Origin: Chloroflexota bacterium
GTDB taxonomy: Bacteria > Chloroflexota > Dormibacteria > Dormibacterales > Dormibacteraceae
Length of the DNA: 39,849 nucleotides
Assembly: GCA_005880315.1 (NCBI GenBank)
Contig: VBHB01000084.1
Span: 1 to 39,849, forward strand
Reading direction: 5' to 3'
The position numbers were made by a program, and so were the translations under genes. Shown one piece after another: positions 7,778-15,351 of this stretch; within the stretch, counting starts at the first letter, position 1; each line of letters starts with the position of its first letter. Below the pieces are notes generated by a model. The model saw only the letters and a list, made by a program, of their open reading frames with translations. It did no database searches and was not told the origin of the DNA.

Positions 7778-9438
7778 AACTCCTCCCGAGGATCCTTCCC
7801 GGCGAAGACGAGGAGGACCGGCGTTTGGACGAATCCGAGCGAGGGACCGAGGGGGTGCCGGGTTCGGGTGCGCAACGCAGCGTTTGGATCTGGACCGCCG
7901 CAATCGCGATCGGCGCCGCCATACCGCGCCTTCTCTATCTATTCGTTTTTACCGACCCAGAAAACCCCGGTCTCGGCGCGTACAACGATGTTTGGCACCA
8001 CTGGCAGATCGCCTACCTGACCAAGGAGATCGGTCTGTCGGCCCCCGGCGGGCCACGTCTATGGGACCTCAAGGGGCTCGAATACTTCTGGGGCTTGCTC
8101 CACCCGCTCTTGATGGTCGGGGTGTTCGATGTCACAGGATCGATCGACATCCTCTTGAACCGTCTGGTCAGCACGTTGTTCGGAGTGGCAGTCGTCGTGT
8201 TGCTGTTCCACATCTGCAGGCGGTTCTGGGGCACGCAGGTGGCCCTTGGCGCTGCTCTCGTTGCCGCCCTACTCCCGACGAGCGTCATGAACGACGCCTC
8301 TGGGATGCTCGAACCATTGGGCGTCGCGCTCAGCCTCGCCGGCATCTGGGCGTGGCAGAGGCGAGGCGGGTTCGCGGCGGGGCTGGCATTCGGCTTGTCG
8401 ACGATGGCGCGCGCCGAAGCCTGGCTGTTCAGCCTCGGATTGGTAGTCGCCGCCTGCCTCGGCAAGGTGTCCCGGCAACGCCTGCCGCTGGTGGCGACAT
8501 TCGTGGTGGTGATGTTGGTCTACGTGAAGGTTCTGCTCGACCAAACAGGGAACGCGGTCTACCCCCTGTGGTGGAACTTCTTCGCCAACGCGGCCGGCAA
8601 GTGGGAGTTCACGCCGATCACATCCGGGCAGGCCGCTGTTCGACCGTTTCTGGGCATCCTTCTGGTCGCATCGGCGGCGGGCCTTGGTTGGAGCCTGTGG
8701 AAGCGCCCGCCGTCACACATGTTGCTGACTTACGGCTTCGGCTACTGGGTTTTCGTGGCCGGAACGCTCGGCTTCACCTCTTACCTGGCGAGCTGGGTGT
8801 GGTGGATGCCGATTACCCGGGTTTTTGCCTTTCCATACGTCTTCGCCGGCGCGCTGCTGGCGGTGGTCCTGCTCTGGTTGATGCCGCGCCGATTTGGAAA
8901 GCGCGCGATTCCAGTCGGGTGGACCGCGCTCGTTACGGCGCTGCTGGTGGCGCAACTGGCCTGGATCCCGATCGCGCAGGTCTTCGGTCCTACCGAGGCG
9001 AACTGGCAGGCCACGCTCGCTGCCAGCCGCCAGCTCGGCGTGTGGTACCACGAGGCACCGTATCAAGGTCACGCGCTGGCCGTCCCTCCCGACCGCCCCG
9101 ATGTGACGTACGGCCTCGCCCGCTACGGCGGCGTCGAAGGCAAGCACCTGGTCAGCGAGATGTACGACCCCTTCTTCTACCTACCAGGCGGCTACACGTA
9201 TCAGGAGCACCAGCAGGTCGTGAACACTTTGGTCGAGTGCTGGCTGGCCAAGACCGACACCCGGCTCATTGCGATGCCGCCAAACAACCAGAACTACGAC
9301 CTGATGCGGGCGCTGAACCCGGATTGGTTCTTGCAGCTCGGGACGATGAGCGAGACGAAGTGGCTCATCTTCGGCGTGTCGGCGCCAAGTCCGGCGCAAG
9401 CCACTTGCGAGCAGGCGTCACGAGCAGCCGCCCATTAG
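7774..9438 (+). CDS. GT-C-fold membrane glycosyltransferase-like protein
   Basis: Polytopic membrane protein of 554 aa. A charged cytosolic N-terminus (1-35) precedes the first membrane helix (about 38-59). The first outer loop contains GAYNDVWHHWQIAY (D72, H75, H76), the position where GT-C enzymes such as PMT, STT3 and ArnT-like proteins carry their acidic catalytic motif. Around ten further hydrophobic segments follow, then a soluble C-terminal part from about 415 with a conserved-looking GGYTYQEHQQ. Such proteins usually use polyprenyl-phosphate sugars or transfer lipid-linked glycans. TTG at 7774 overlaps the exosortase TGA in TTGA and has GGAGG 8 nt upstream, which decided the start. 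A longer frame runs upstream inside the exosortase gene but is a shadow. Exact donor and acceptor are unknown. Confidence 0.7.
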   Translation: MKLLPRILPGEDEEDRRLDESERGTEGVPGSGAQRSVWIWTAAIAIGAAIPRLLYLFVFTDPENPGLGAYNDVWHHWQIAYLTKEIGLSAPGGPRLWDLKGLEYFWGLLHPLLMVGVFDVTGSIDILLNRLVSTLFGVAVVVLLFHICRRFWGTQVALGAALVAALLPTSVMNDASGMLEPLGVALSLAGIWAWQRRGGFAAGLAFGLSTMARAEAWLFSLGLVVAACLGKVSRQRLPLVATFVVVMLVYVKVLLDQTGNAVYPLWWNFFANAAGKWEFTPITSGQAAVRPFLGILLVASAAGLGWSLWKRPPSHMLLTYGFGYWVFVAGTLGFTSYLASWVWWMPITRVFAFPYVFAGALLAVVLLWLMPRRFGKRAIPVGWTALVTALLVAQLAWIPIAQVFGPTEANWQATLAASRQLGVWYHEAPYQGHALAVPPDRPDVTYGLARYGGVEGKHLVSEMYDPFFYLPGGYTYQEHQQVVNTLVECWLAKTDTRLIAMPPNNQNYDLMRALNPDWFLQLGTMSETKWLIFGVSAPSPAQATCEQASRAAAH

Positions 9439-9448
9439 CGCCCTCGTC

Positions 9449-12343
9449 GTGAAGGGCTGGGCGGCACTTGCCCTTGGCGCCACCCGCCTCGTCGTGGCGG
9501 CGGGGATCATCCTCGCGCTGGCATACGTGTTGAGCTGGCAGATCCTGTGGGGCGGGATGGCCGGCGCCGAGGCCCCGTTCCATCTTCATCTCATCGAGTG
9601 GGTGGCGACCACCTTTCCCAACCTCCCATGGTGGTATCCGTGGGATGGGATGGGCGTGTCCTACAGAGAGGCCTACCCGCTGGCCTCGCACTGGCTCGCC
9701 GTCGCAGCTTCGCACGTCTTCTCGACCAGCCTTCAGGGTGGAGCCCAGATCGTCCAGTTCGCGCTCATGCCACTTTCGGCGCTAGGCCTGTATGCCTTCT
9801 TCGATTGGCGGCTGCGCCGGCCGCTGGCGGGAGTCGCGGCAAGCATCCTTTTTCTGATCAGCCCTCTGCCTTGGGTCGAGTGGGCGCATTTCGGACTGTT
9901 TGCGAGCTGGGTCGGGCTACCGGTCTTCATGCCGGTCGTCATCGCTCTGGATGTGTTCTTTCATGCGTGGCTGTCCGGTGACCGGTCCTGGCGGATCCGC
10001 GCCGGGGCGGGAGGTTATATCGGCCTGACCACGCTCATGGGGATTGTCTCGCCCCATTTGCTTGCGGCTCCACTGCTGGTCGCACCCGCTTACGCGCTCG
10101 CGATCCCGCACGAATCAGCGCGGCGCGCATGGCGATGGATCCTGGCCGTAGTGCCCATGCTCTGGATTGGGGTTGCGCTGCTGTCCATATTCTGGCTCGG
10201 AGCCGAGATCCAGTACCTGGGCGTCGTGCGATCGCACTGGGCGGGTGCCGGAACGAATTTCGACATCAACCGCCTGTCGCCGATCCCACTCTCCGATGTG
10301 CTCTCGCTCAGTATGTTCAAACCAGCCGACCTTGGTTCGCTCTACTCACTGAGCCCGGCCGTGCTGCTGCCGGCATTGCTGGGCGCCGCTGTCGCTTTTC
10401 GAGACACAAAGGCACGCGCGTTCCTGGCGATTGCCGTCGTGAGCATCGTCTTCATGACCTTCCGCGACCTCTACCGTCCCTTATTCGTCGTCCCGGGTTT
10501 CGCTGAGTTCGCCATCACGGCGCACAGGCCGTTTCAGCTGCTGGCAAGTTTTGCAGTGCCCACCCTCGCAGCAATCGGGCTCTTAAAGGCGCCCCTTTAC
10601 GCGATGGAATTCTTAGCGAGACGGTTGCGCTCATACGCAAGTCTTCGTTCCTTCGCTGTGCCCGCCGTTGCGGTCGTAGTCGTGTCCGTGTTCGTTGCCG
10701 ACGTCCTGGGTTTTGCCGGGCGCGTGGAGGGCGGCTCGAGGCTTGCATATGGACCCAGCCTTGCGACGCCGGGATGGGCGCCCGACCTCAACGACATTTG
10801 GGAGCGGCACACAAGTGCGCCTCTGGTGCAGCAGCTGCTCGATCCTCGGCAGTGGCGCGCTCCCGGTGTCGGCTGCGATCTGGATTGCCCAGGCCGGCTC
10901 CAATCCTGGTCAAAGCTGGGCGCGACTTTCGCTTCCCCACCCGCGCGGGCGGAGCTCAACTCCAACGTGGCTCAGCTCGACATGGCATTTCACATGCTCG
11001 TCGGCGGCGGAATCACTCACAGCTACAACGACCAGGTCATTCCCTCCCGCGAGCTGGCTTCCTGGATGGAGGAGAGCATGCTGGTTGATTCCGGGAGCAC
11101 GACTAAGGCACAGCTCGCCGCGGCCCTTGGCATCGATGCGGTGGTGCTTTCGAAGACGCAGGCGGCACGAACAGCCGATTACCTGCAGATGGGCTGGGTC
11201 CAGGTCGGTAGCGACCCGGTGGCGCTGGTCAATCCGCAGCCGTCTGGCCTTGCGGCGCAGTGGCAATCGGGGACGTCAGTGCTGGTGGTGGGCCGTACCC
11301 AGGCAAGCGTTCCGGCGCTTTACAACTTCGTTTTCGAGCGTGCAACCACCGGATTGCTGCCATTTGCATCGGCATGGCTTGTGAGAAGCGCATCGCCCTA
11401 CATCGACGACTACAGCGACGCTGACCTCAGCCACTACTCCGGTCTGATCCTGCTGGGGTATCAATACCGAGACCAGGGCACTGCCTGGTCTCGCCTGGAT
11501 CGATACGTCCGCGGTGGTGGGCACCTGTTCATCGAGACAGGCTGGCAGTACGTCGACCCCGATTGGGACCTGGGCTCAGCGCCTGCAGTGTTGCCGGTTG
11601 CGTCGGTGCGGTGGAGTGCACTCGACGCGTCCGAGCGGGTGCAGGTCGATGGAGCCGGTGATCCGCAGTTCGGACGCTTCGTGTATGGGAGCGGCGGCTG
11701 GGGCGCGAGCAGCGCGAGCTCTGTGAAGCAGGGAGCTACCGAGCTCGTGCGAGTGGGAGATCGCGTGGTGGCCGCACGTTGGCATGTCGGTGGCGGGCGG
11801 GTCCTTTGGAGCGGAATGAACCTGATGGCGCACGACGCTACCAGCGGATCGCCCGACGAGGACCAGTTCGTCGCTGCACAGCTCGCGTGGTTGTTCGGGC
11901 CTTCTGCGGAGGCGGGCCCCCAGGTCGCGATCCCGCCAGCCTGGGACGGCGGCGACCAGGTCACCATTGCTCTGCAGCCTTCGGTTGGTCCAAGCCTCGT
12001 GATGCTCAAAGAGTCGTTTTTCCCTGGATGGACTGCCCGGCTTGTCACTCCGAAGGGTTCAACGAGCGTCGATCTGCTTGGCACCGAGATGGACTTCATG
12101 CTTGCGCGATTGGACTCAGTACCGCCTGGGTCGAATTTGGTTTTCACCTACGGCCCCACCGCGTTCGAGGAGACGACATGGGTGGTGTCTCTGTTGACGT
12201 TGGCGGGCTTGATCCTGTGGCTCGTGCGTCCGGCGTTCATCCGCCGCGGTCGTGATCATGTGATCGGGTCCACACAGCACGTGGTCGGAAACCTATTCGG
12301 CGGGCTGGCCCGATCGTTGTCCCCATCGGGTGAGGATCCCTAG
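9449..12343 (+). CDS. Large polytopic membrane protein, PTPS_related/YfhO-like
   Basis: A 964-aa protein from GTG at 9449, 10 bp after the previous stop. It has about 12 N-terminal membrane helices up to residue ~430, with the first outer loop reading GAEAPFHLHLIEW (39-51). This resembles the acidic loop of GT-C-like proteins annotated as 6-pyruvoyl-tetrahydropterin synthase-related membrane proteins. A large extracytoplasmic region follows. In it, about 655-705 (YSGLILLGYQYR to GGGHLFIETG) looks like a glutamine-amidotransferase-like fold. About 845-865 (LVMLKESFFPGWTARL) matches the beta domain common at the C-terminus of YfhO-type proteins. A last helix lies near 910-930, then a cytosolic tail. 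No ribosome site is obvious, so coupling to the upstream gene is likely. Role in surface glycan transfer is inference. Confidence 0.65.
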   Translation: MKGWAALALGATRLVVAAGIILALAYVLSWQILWGGMAGAEAPFHLHLIEWVATTFPNLPWWYPWDGMGVSYREAYPLASHWLAVAASHVFSTSLQGGAQIVQFALMPLSALGLYAFFDWRLRRPLAGVAASILFLISPLPWVEWAHFGLFASWVGLPVFMPVVIALDVFFHAWLSGDRSWRIRAGAGGYIGLTTLMGIVSPHLLAAPLLVAPAYALAIPHESARRAWRWILAVVPMLWIGVALLSIFWLGAEIQYLGVVRSHWAGAGTNFDINRLSPIPLSDVLSLSMFKPADLGSLYSLSPAVLLPALLGAAVAFRDTKARAFLAIAVVSIVFMTFRDLYRPLFVVPGFAEFAITAHRPFQLLASFAVPTLAAIGLLKAPLYAMEFLARRLRSYASLRSFAVPAVAVVVVSVFVADVLGFAGRVEGGSRLAYGPSLATPGWAPDLNDIWERHTSAPLVQQLLDPRQWRAPGVGCDLDCPGRLQSWSKLGATFASPPARAELNSNVAQLDMAFHMLVGGGITHSYNDQVIPSRELASWMEESMLVDSGSTTKAQLAAALGIDAVVLSKTQAARTADYLQMGWVQVGSDPVALVNPQPSGLAAQWQSGTSVLVVGRTQASVPALYNFVFERATTGLLPFASAWLVRSASPYIDDYSDADLSHYSGLILLGYQYRDQGTAWSRLDRYVRGGGHLFIETGWQYVDPDWDLGSAPAVLPVASVRWSALDASERVQVDGAGDPQFGRFVYGSGGWGASSASSVKQGATELVRVGDRVVAARWHVGGGRVLWSGMNLMAHDATSGSPDEDQFVAAQLAWLFGPSAEAGPQVAIPPAWDGGDQVTIALQPSVGPSLVMLKESFFPGWTARLVTPKGSTSVDLLGTEMDFMLARLDSVPPGSNLVFTYGPTAFEETTWVVSLLTLAGLILWLVRPAFIRRGRDHVIGSTQHVVGNLFGGLARSLSPSGEDP

Positions 12344-12347
12344 CGAC

Positions 12348-14129
12348 TCAGGCGAGCCGCTCCACCTCGGTGACCATGCCGTCGAGGATCTTCAAACCGG
12401 CATCCCAGAAGCCCGGGTCCGTGATGTCCATCCCCAGCTTGCGAACCAGCTCGTCCGGGCGCGTCGAGCCGCCTGCGGCCAGGAAGTCCAGGTACTTGTC
12501 GACAAAGCTTGGACCGACTTCGAGGTACCGGTGATATACGGACAGCGCCAGGAGGTTGCCGAAAGCGTAGGCGTACACGTAGCCCGGGGTGTGCAGGAAG
12601 TGGCCCACGTAGCTCCACCAAACCTTGTGCTCATCGGTGAGGATGAGCGCGTCGCCGAACATCGCCTGCAGCTTCTCTTGGAAGGTGTCGCCGAGCTGCT
12701 CGACGGCGAGCTCGCCCTCATTGCGCCGGAGAGTGTGGCAGGCATCCTCGTATCGGTTGAAGGCAACCTGCCGGAACACGGTCGAGAAGGCGTCCTCGCA
12801 CTGCTGGCACAGCATCCCGAGGCGGACCTTGGGGTCTTTCTCCTCAGCCATGATGCGATCGAAAGTGAGCTGCTCCCCGAACACGGACGCGGTCTCGGCC
12901 AGGGTCAGCGGCGGGTGGAAGTCGAATATGTGATTCTTCGAGGCAAGGCGGTCGTGCAAACCGTGGCCGAGCTCGTGCGCCATCACCGCGGCGTCACGAA
13001 GCTTGCCGGTGAAGTTGAGCATCACGTAAGGGTGGTGGCGAGGGGTAACTGGCATGCAGTACGCACCGCCGGCTTTACCCGCAACCACCGGCGCATCGAT
13101 CCAGGCATGGGTGAAGAAGTCTTCGACCAGCTCGCCTGCACGTGGCGAAAAGCGCCTGTATGAATCGAGCACCAGCGCCTTCGACTCATCCCACGTCAGG
13201 CTTCGGGCGACCTCGCCGACCGGCGCGTAGCGATCCCATTCATGTAGGTCGCCGACGTCCAGCAGCCGCTTCTTGACGCGGTAGTAGCGGATGCACACGT
13301 CGTACCGGCCGGTGACGGCCTCGACCAGCGCCTGCACCGCCTCGTCGGAGGTCTCGTTGGCGAGGTTGCGTGACGAGATCCAGGTCGGGAAATGACGCAG
13401 GCGGTCGTCGATGGCCTTCTCGCCGAGGATGACGTTGTAGATGTAGGCACGCGTGCGTACGTCTTGGCCCAGCGCGGTTGTGATGGCGGCGCTGGCTTCG
13501 CGGCGCACGTTGCGGTCCGGCTCGCGCAGCCGGACGAGCGCTTCCTCGAGCGGTTGCGGCTCCCCGTCGAGTTCTACACGGATGCGTGCGCACAGCTCTT
13601 CGAACAGGCGGTTCCAGGCTGCGTTGCCAACCGGGCTGAAGTCGGTGAGCACACGCTCCTCGGGCTCGGAGAGCTGGTGCGGCCTGAACTTACGCGCCTC
13701 CTCGACCATATGACGGTAAGGGGCCGCATCTGGATCGGCGTAGAGGTGCGCCGCCTGCTCGTTGCTGATCTGGGCGAGCTCGAGTGTGAAGAAAACGCCG
13801 TGTCGTCCGCGCTCGGCGGCGGCTTCGCGCACGCGTGTCAAGACGCGACCGGCGGCGCTGTCCTCGGTGTTCTGGCTATGGAGCAGATACGCATAGACCT
13901 CGGGTTTGGTGGCGAGCTCCTCGTCATCCTCTAGCTCGCGCATCATCGCCGCGAACTCTTTTGGCGGCAGCGAGGCAACCTTGCCCTTGTAACGGGCCTC
14001 GAACGCTTGCGCGCGCTTGAGGGCGTCGGCCAGCGTCTCCTCGATGGCGGGGTCGGTTGGAGACTTGAACAGGTCCGTCAGATTCCAGCGAATATTCTCC
14101 GCGCCGGTGGTTTTCGTCGCCTGTGCCAT
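12348..14129 (-). CDS. pepF: Oligoendopeptidase F, M3B zinc metallopeptidase
   Basis: Cytosolic zinc peptidase of 593 aa that cleaves short peptides. The zinc motif HELGH is at residues 385-389 within VMAHELGHGLHDR. The third ligand region, PPLTLAETASVFGEQ, follows about 25 residues later, as in the M3 family. The C-terminal part ends with the AAGGSTRPDELVRKLG-type segment typical of PepF. Length matches the family (about 590-610). ATG at 14129 fits the family start; the ribosome site is weak. It is convergent with the exosortase cluster: stops are separated by 4 bp, leaving no room for an intrinsic terminator between them. Confidence 0.92.
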   Translation of the reverse strand: MAQATKTTGAENIRWNLTDLFKSPTDPAIEETLADALKRAQAFEARYKGKVASLPPKEFAAMMRELEDDEELATKPEVYAYLLHSQNTEDSAAGRVLTRVREAAAERGRHGVFFTLELAQISNEQAAHLYADPDAAPYRHMVEEARKFRPHQLSEPEERVLTDFSPVGNAAWNRLFEELCARIRVELDGEPQPLEEALVRLREPDRNVRREASAAITTALGQDVRTRAYIYNVILGEKAIDDRLRHFPTWISSRNLANETSDEAVQALVEAVTGRYDVCIRYYRVKKRLLDVGDLHEWDRYAPVGEVARSLTWDESKALVLDSYRRFSPRAGELVEDFFTHAWIDAPVVAGKAGGAYCMPVTPRHHPYVMLNFTGKLRDAAVMAHELGHGLHDRLASKNHIFDFHPPLTLAETASVFGEQLTFDRIMAEEKDPKVRLGMLCQQCEDAFSTVFRQVAFNRYEDACHTLRRNEGELAVEQLGDTFQEKLQAMFGDALILTDEHKVWWSYVGHFLHTPGYVYAYAFGNLLALSVYHRYLEVGPSFVDKYLDFLAAGGSTRPDELVRKLGMDITDPGFWDAGLKILDGMVTEVERLA

Positions 14130-14204
14130 GGGACGGTCAGGATAACCGCTTCAAGCGTCCGGTTCTAGCGGGCGTACCATCGCGGCCACGTGTGCAGCCC
14201 ATGC

Positions 14205-14275
14205 GCACGTCTGACGTCGCAGAGGCGGAATTCATCGCTGGCATGCATACGTCTGACGTCAGACGTGCGGAATTC
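14205..14275. repeat. Pair of 29-bp palindromic repeats, 42-bp period
   Basis: Copies at 14205-14233 and 14247-14275 share ACGTCTGACGTC and GCGGAATTC and are separated by 13 bp. The second copy contains a perfect 18-bp palindrome, ACGTCTGACGTCAGACGT (14249-14266). The same repeat, with the same 42-bp period, recurs inside nuoE at 32082-32152. The pair lies 76-146 bp upstream of the pepF start, so it could also act as an operator. Recurrence in a coding region favours a dispersed repeat element. Confidence 0.75.
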
Positions 14276-14281
14276 GGCCCA

Positions 14282-14314
14282 TGGAGCCCATCCCCGGATT
14301 CGAACCGGTGACCT
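14282..14314 (-). pseudogene. 3'-terminal tRNA fragment
   Basis: Read on the minus strand, this stretch has AGGTC (variable loop), a four-pair T-stem around GGTTCGAATCC, a 7-nt acceptor strand GATGGGC, then TCCA. That is the 3' end of a tRNA with an encoded CCA. The matching 5' acceptor (GCCCATC), D-arm and anticodon arm are absent upstream, where the methyltransferase gene ends 20 bp away. Such 3' pieces are typical of attachment-site duplications left by tRNA-targeting integrases. No integrase is seen in the window. Confidence 0.55.
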
Positions 14315-14333
14315 TTTCTTCACCAACTAGTCG

Positions 14334-15344
14334 TTACAGCGGTCGAGCTTCGATCAGGCTCTCGCGTGCCCAGATCGGCGTCACTTTGGACAGGCGCAGG
14401 CCGGCAGCTTCGAGCAGGGCGGCGTACTGCTTCTCGGTTCGCTCCCGGCCCGTCAGCAAGACCATCATGTTCACGTCGGCCATCGCGGCGACAGACGGGC
14501 TCCCATGCTCTGGCAGGACGGCTTCCAGCAGAAGCACGGCCGCGCCTGGCGCCATCGCCGCACGACAGTTCCGCAGAATGCGCAGCGCGCGCTCGTCATC
14601 CCAGTCGTGGATGATGTTCGAGAGCACATAGGCGTCCCCAGCTTCGGGAACCGATTCGAAGAAGTTGCCCGGCACCAGCCTGCACCGCGATCGCACACTC
14701 GCTGCGGTCAGGTAGCTCTCGGCAGCGGCGAGGACCTGAGCTTGGTCATAGATCACCGCTTCCAAGTGTGGGTGGCGTCCCAAAATCATCGCCGCGACGG
14801 AGCCGTTGCCACCACCCACGTCCACAACCAGGCGCGAACCCGAAAAGTCGTAGGCATCACAAAGTGACTCGAGCATCACATCCATTCCCGCGCTCATCGC
14901 GGCGTCGAATGTGGCCTGGACGTCGGGGTGCGCGGCCATGTAGTCGAAAAACGGGGCGCCATACACGTGCTCGAAAGCGGGCTCGGATGTCTTGACCGAG
15001 TGAAGCAGCGAGCCCCACGCCCCGTAGTGCTCCTCGCCCAGCATGATCGCGGTTGCTTTTATGGAGCCCGCAGCATCGGTGCCAAGCATCCGGCCCAATG
15101 ACGTCAGCTCGAAGCGCTCGCCCGGTACCTCTGCGACAACCCCGAAGAATGCGGCCAGCCGGAGGACACGGCCAAGGTTCTCGGGTTTTACGTTCACCCT
15201 GGACGCAAGCTCGGTTGCGGTAAGGGGTCCATCCGCAAGGTGGTCAGCCAGCCCGAGCTTCGCGACGACGTACGTGACCTGGGTCGATCTGAAGCCGTAG
15301 ACCAGCTTGAGCGCACTCTCCACAGACTCATGCGAATCGGTCAC
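14334..15344 (-). CDS. SAM-dependent O-methyltransferase (acetylserotonin/hydroxyneurosporene type)
   Basis: Small-molecule O-methyltransferase of about 336 aa. An N-terminal dimerisation/winged-helix region (LVYGFRSTQVTYVVAKLGLA) is followed by the class I SAM motif LVVDVGGGNGS. Later come NIIHDWDDERALRILRNC, where the His/Asp pair matches the catalytic region of this family, and a C-terminal LLTGRERTEKQYAALLEAAG segment. Such enzymes often modify hydroxylated quinones, carotenoids or polyketides; the substrate is not predictable. GTG at 15344 lies 7 bp after the transglutaminase stop. A TTG at 15383 gives 13 more residues and a 32-bp overlap. Neither has a clear ribosome site. It is the last gene of the minus-strand run that begins with moxR, though its function does not obviously fit that module. 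Confidence 0.85.
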   Translation of the reverse strand: MTDSHESVESALKLVYGFRSTQVTYVVAKLGLADHLADGPLTATELASRVNVKPENLGRVLRLAAFFGVVAEVPGERFELTSLGRMLGTDAAGSIKATAIMLGEEHYGAWGSLLHSVKTSEPAFEHVYGAPFFDYMAAHPDVQATFDAAMSAGMDVMLESLCDAYDFSGSRLVVDVGGGNGSVAAMILGRHPHLEAVIYDQAQVLAAAESYLTAASVRSRCRLVPGNFFESVPEAGDAYVLSNIIHDWDDERALRILRNCRAAMAPGAAVLLLEAVLPEHGSPSVAAMADVNMMVLLTGRERTEKQYAALLEAAGLRLSKVTPIWARESLIEARPL

Positions 15345-15351
15345 GGCGCTG

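Noticed and set aside
7884..9452. A 522-codon plus-strand frame overlapping the GT-C gene
   Set aside because: Arg/Pro/Gly-rich, no hydrophobic segments, overlaps a clear membrane protein in another frame.
14205..14275. A minimal CRISPR array
   Set aside because: Only two imperfect copies with a 13-bp spacer, also found inside a coding gene; no cas genes nearby.
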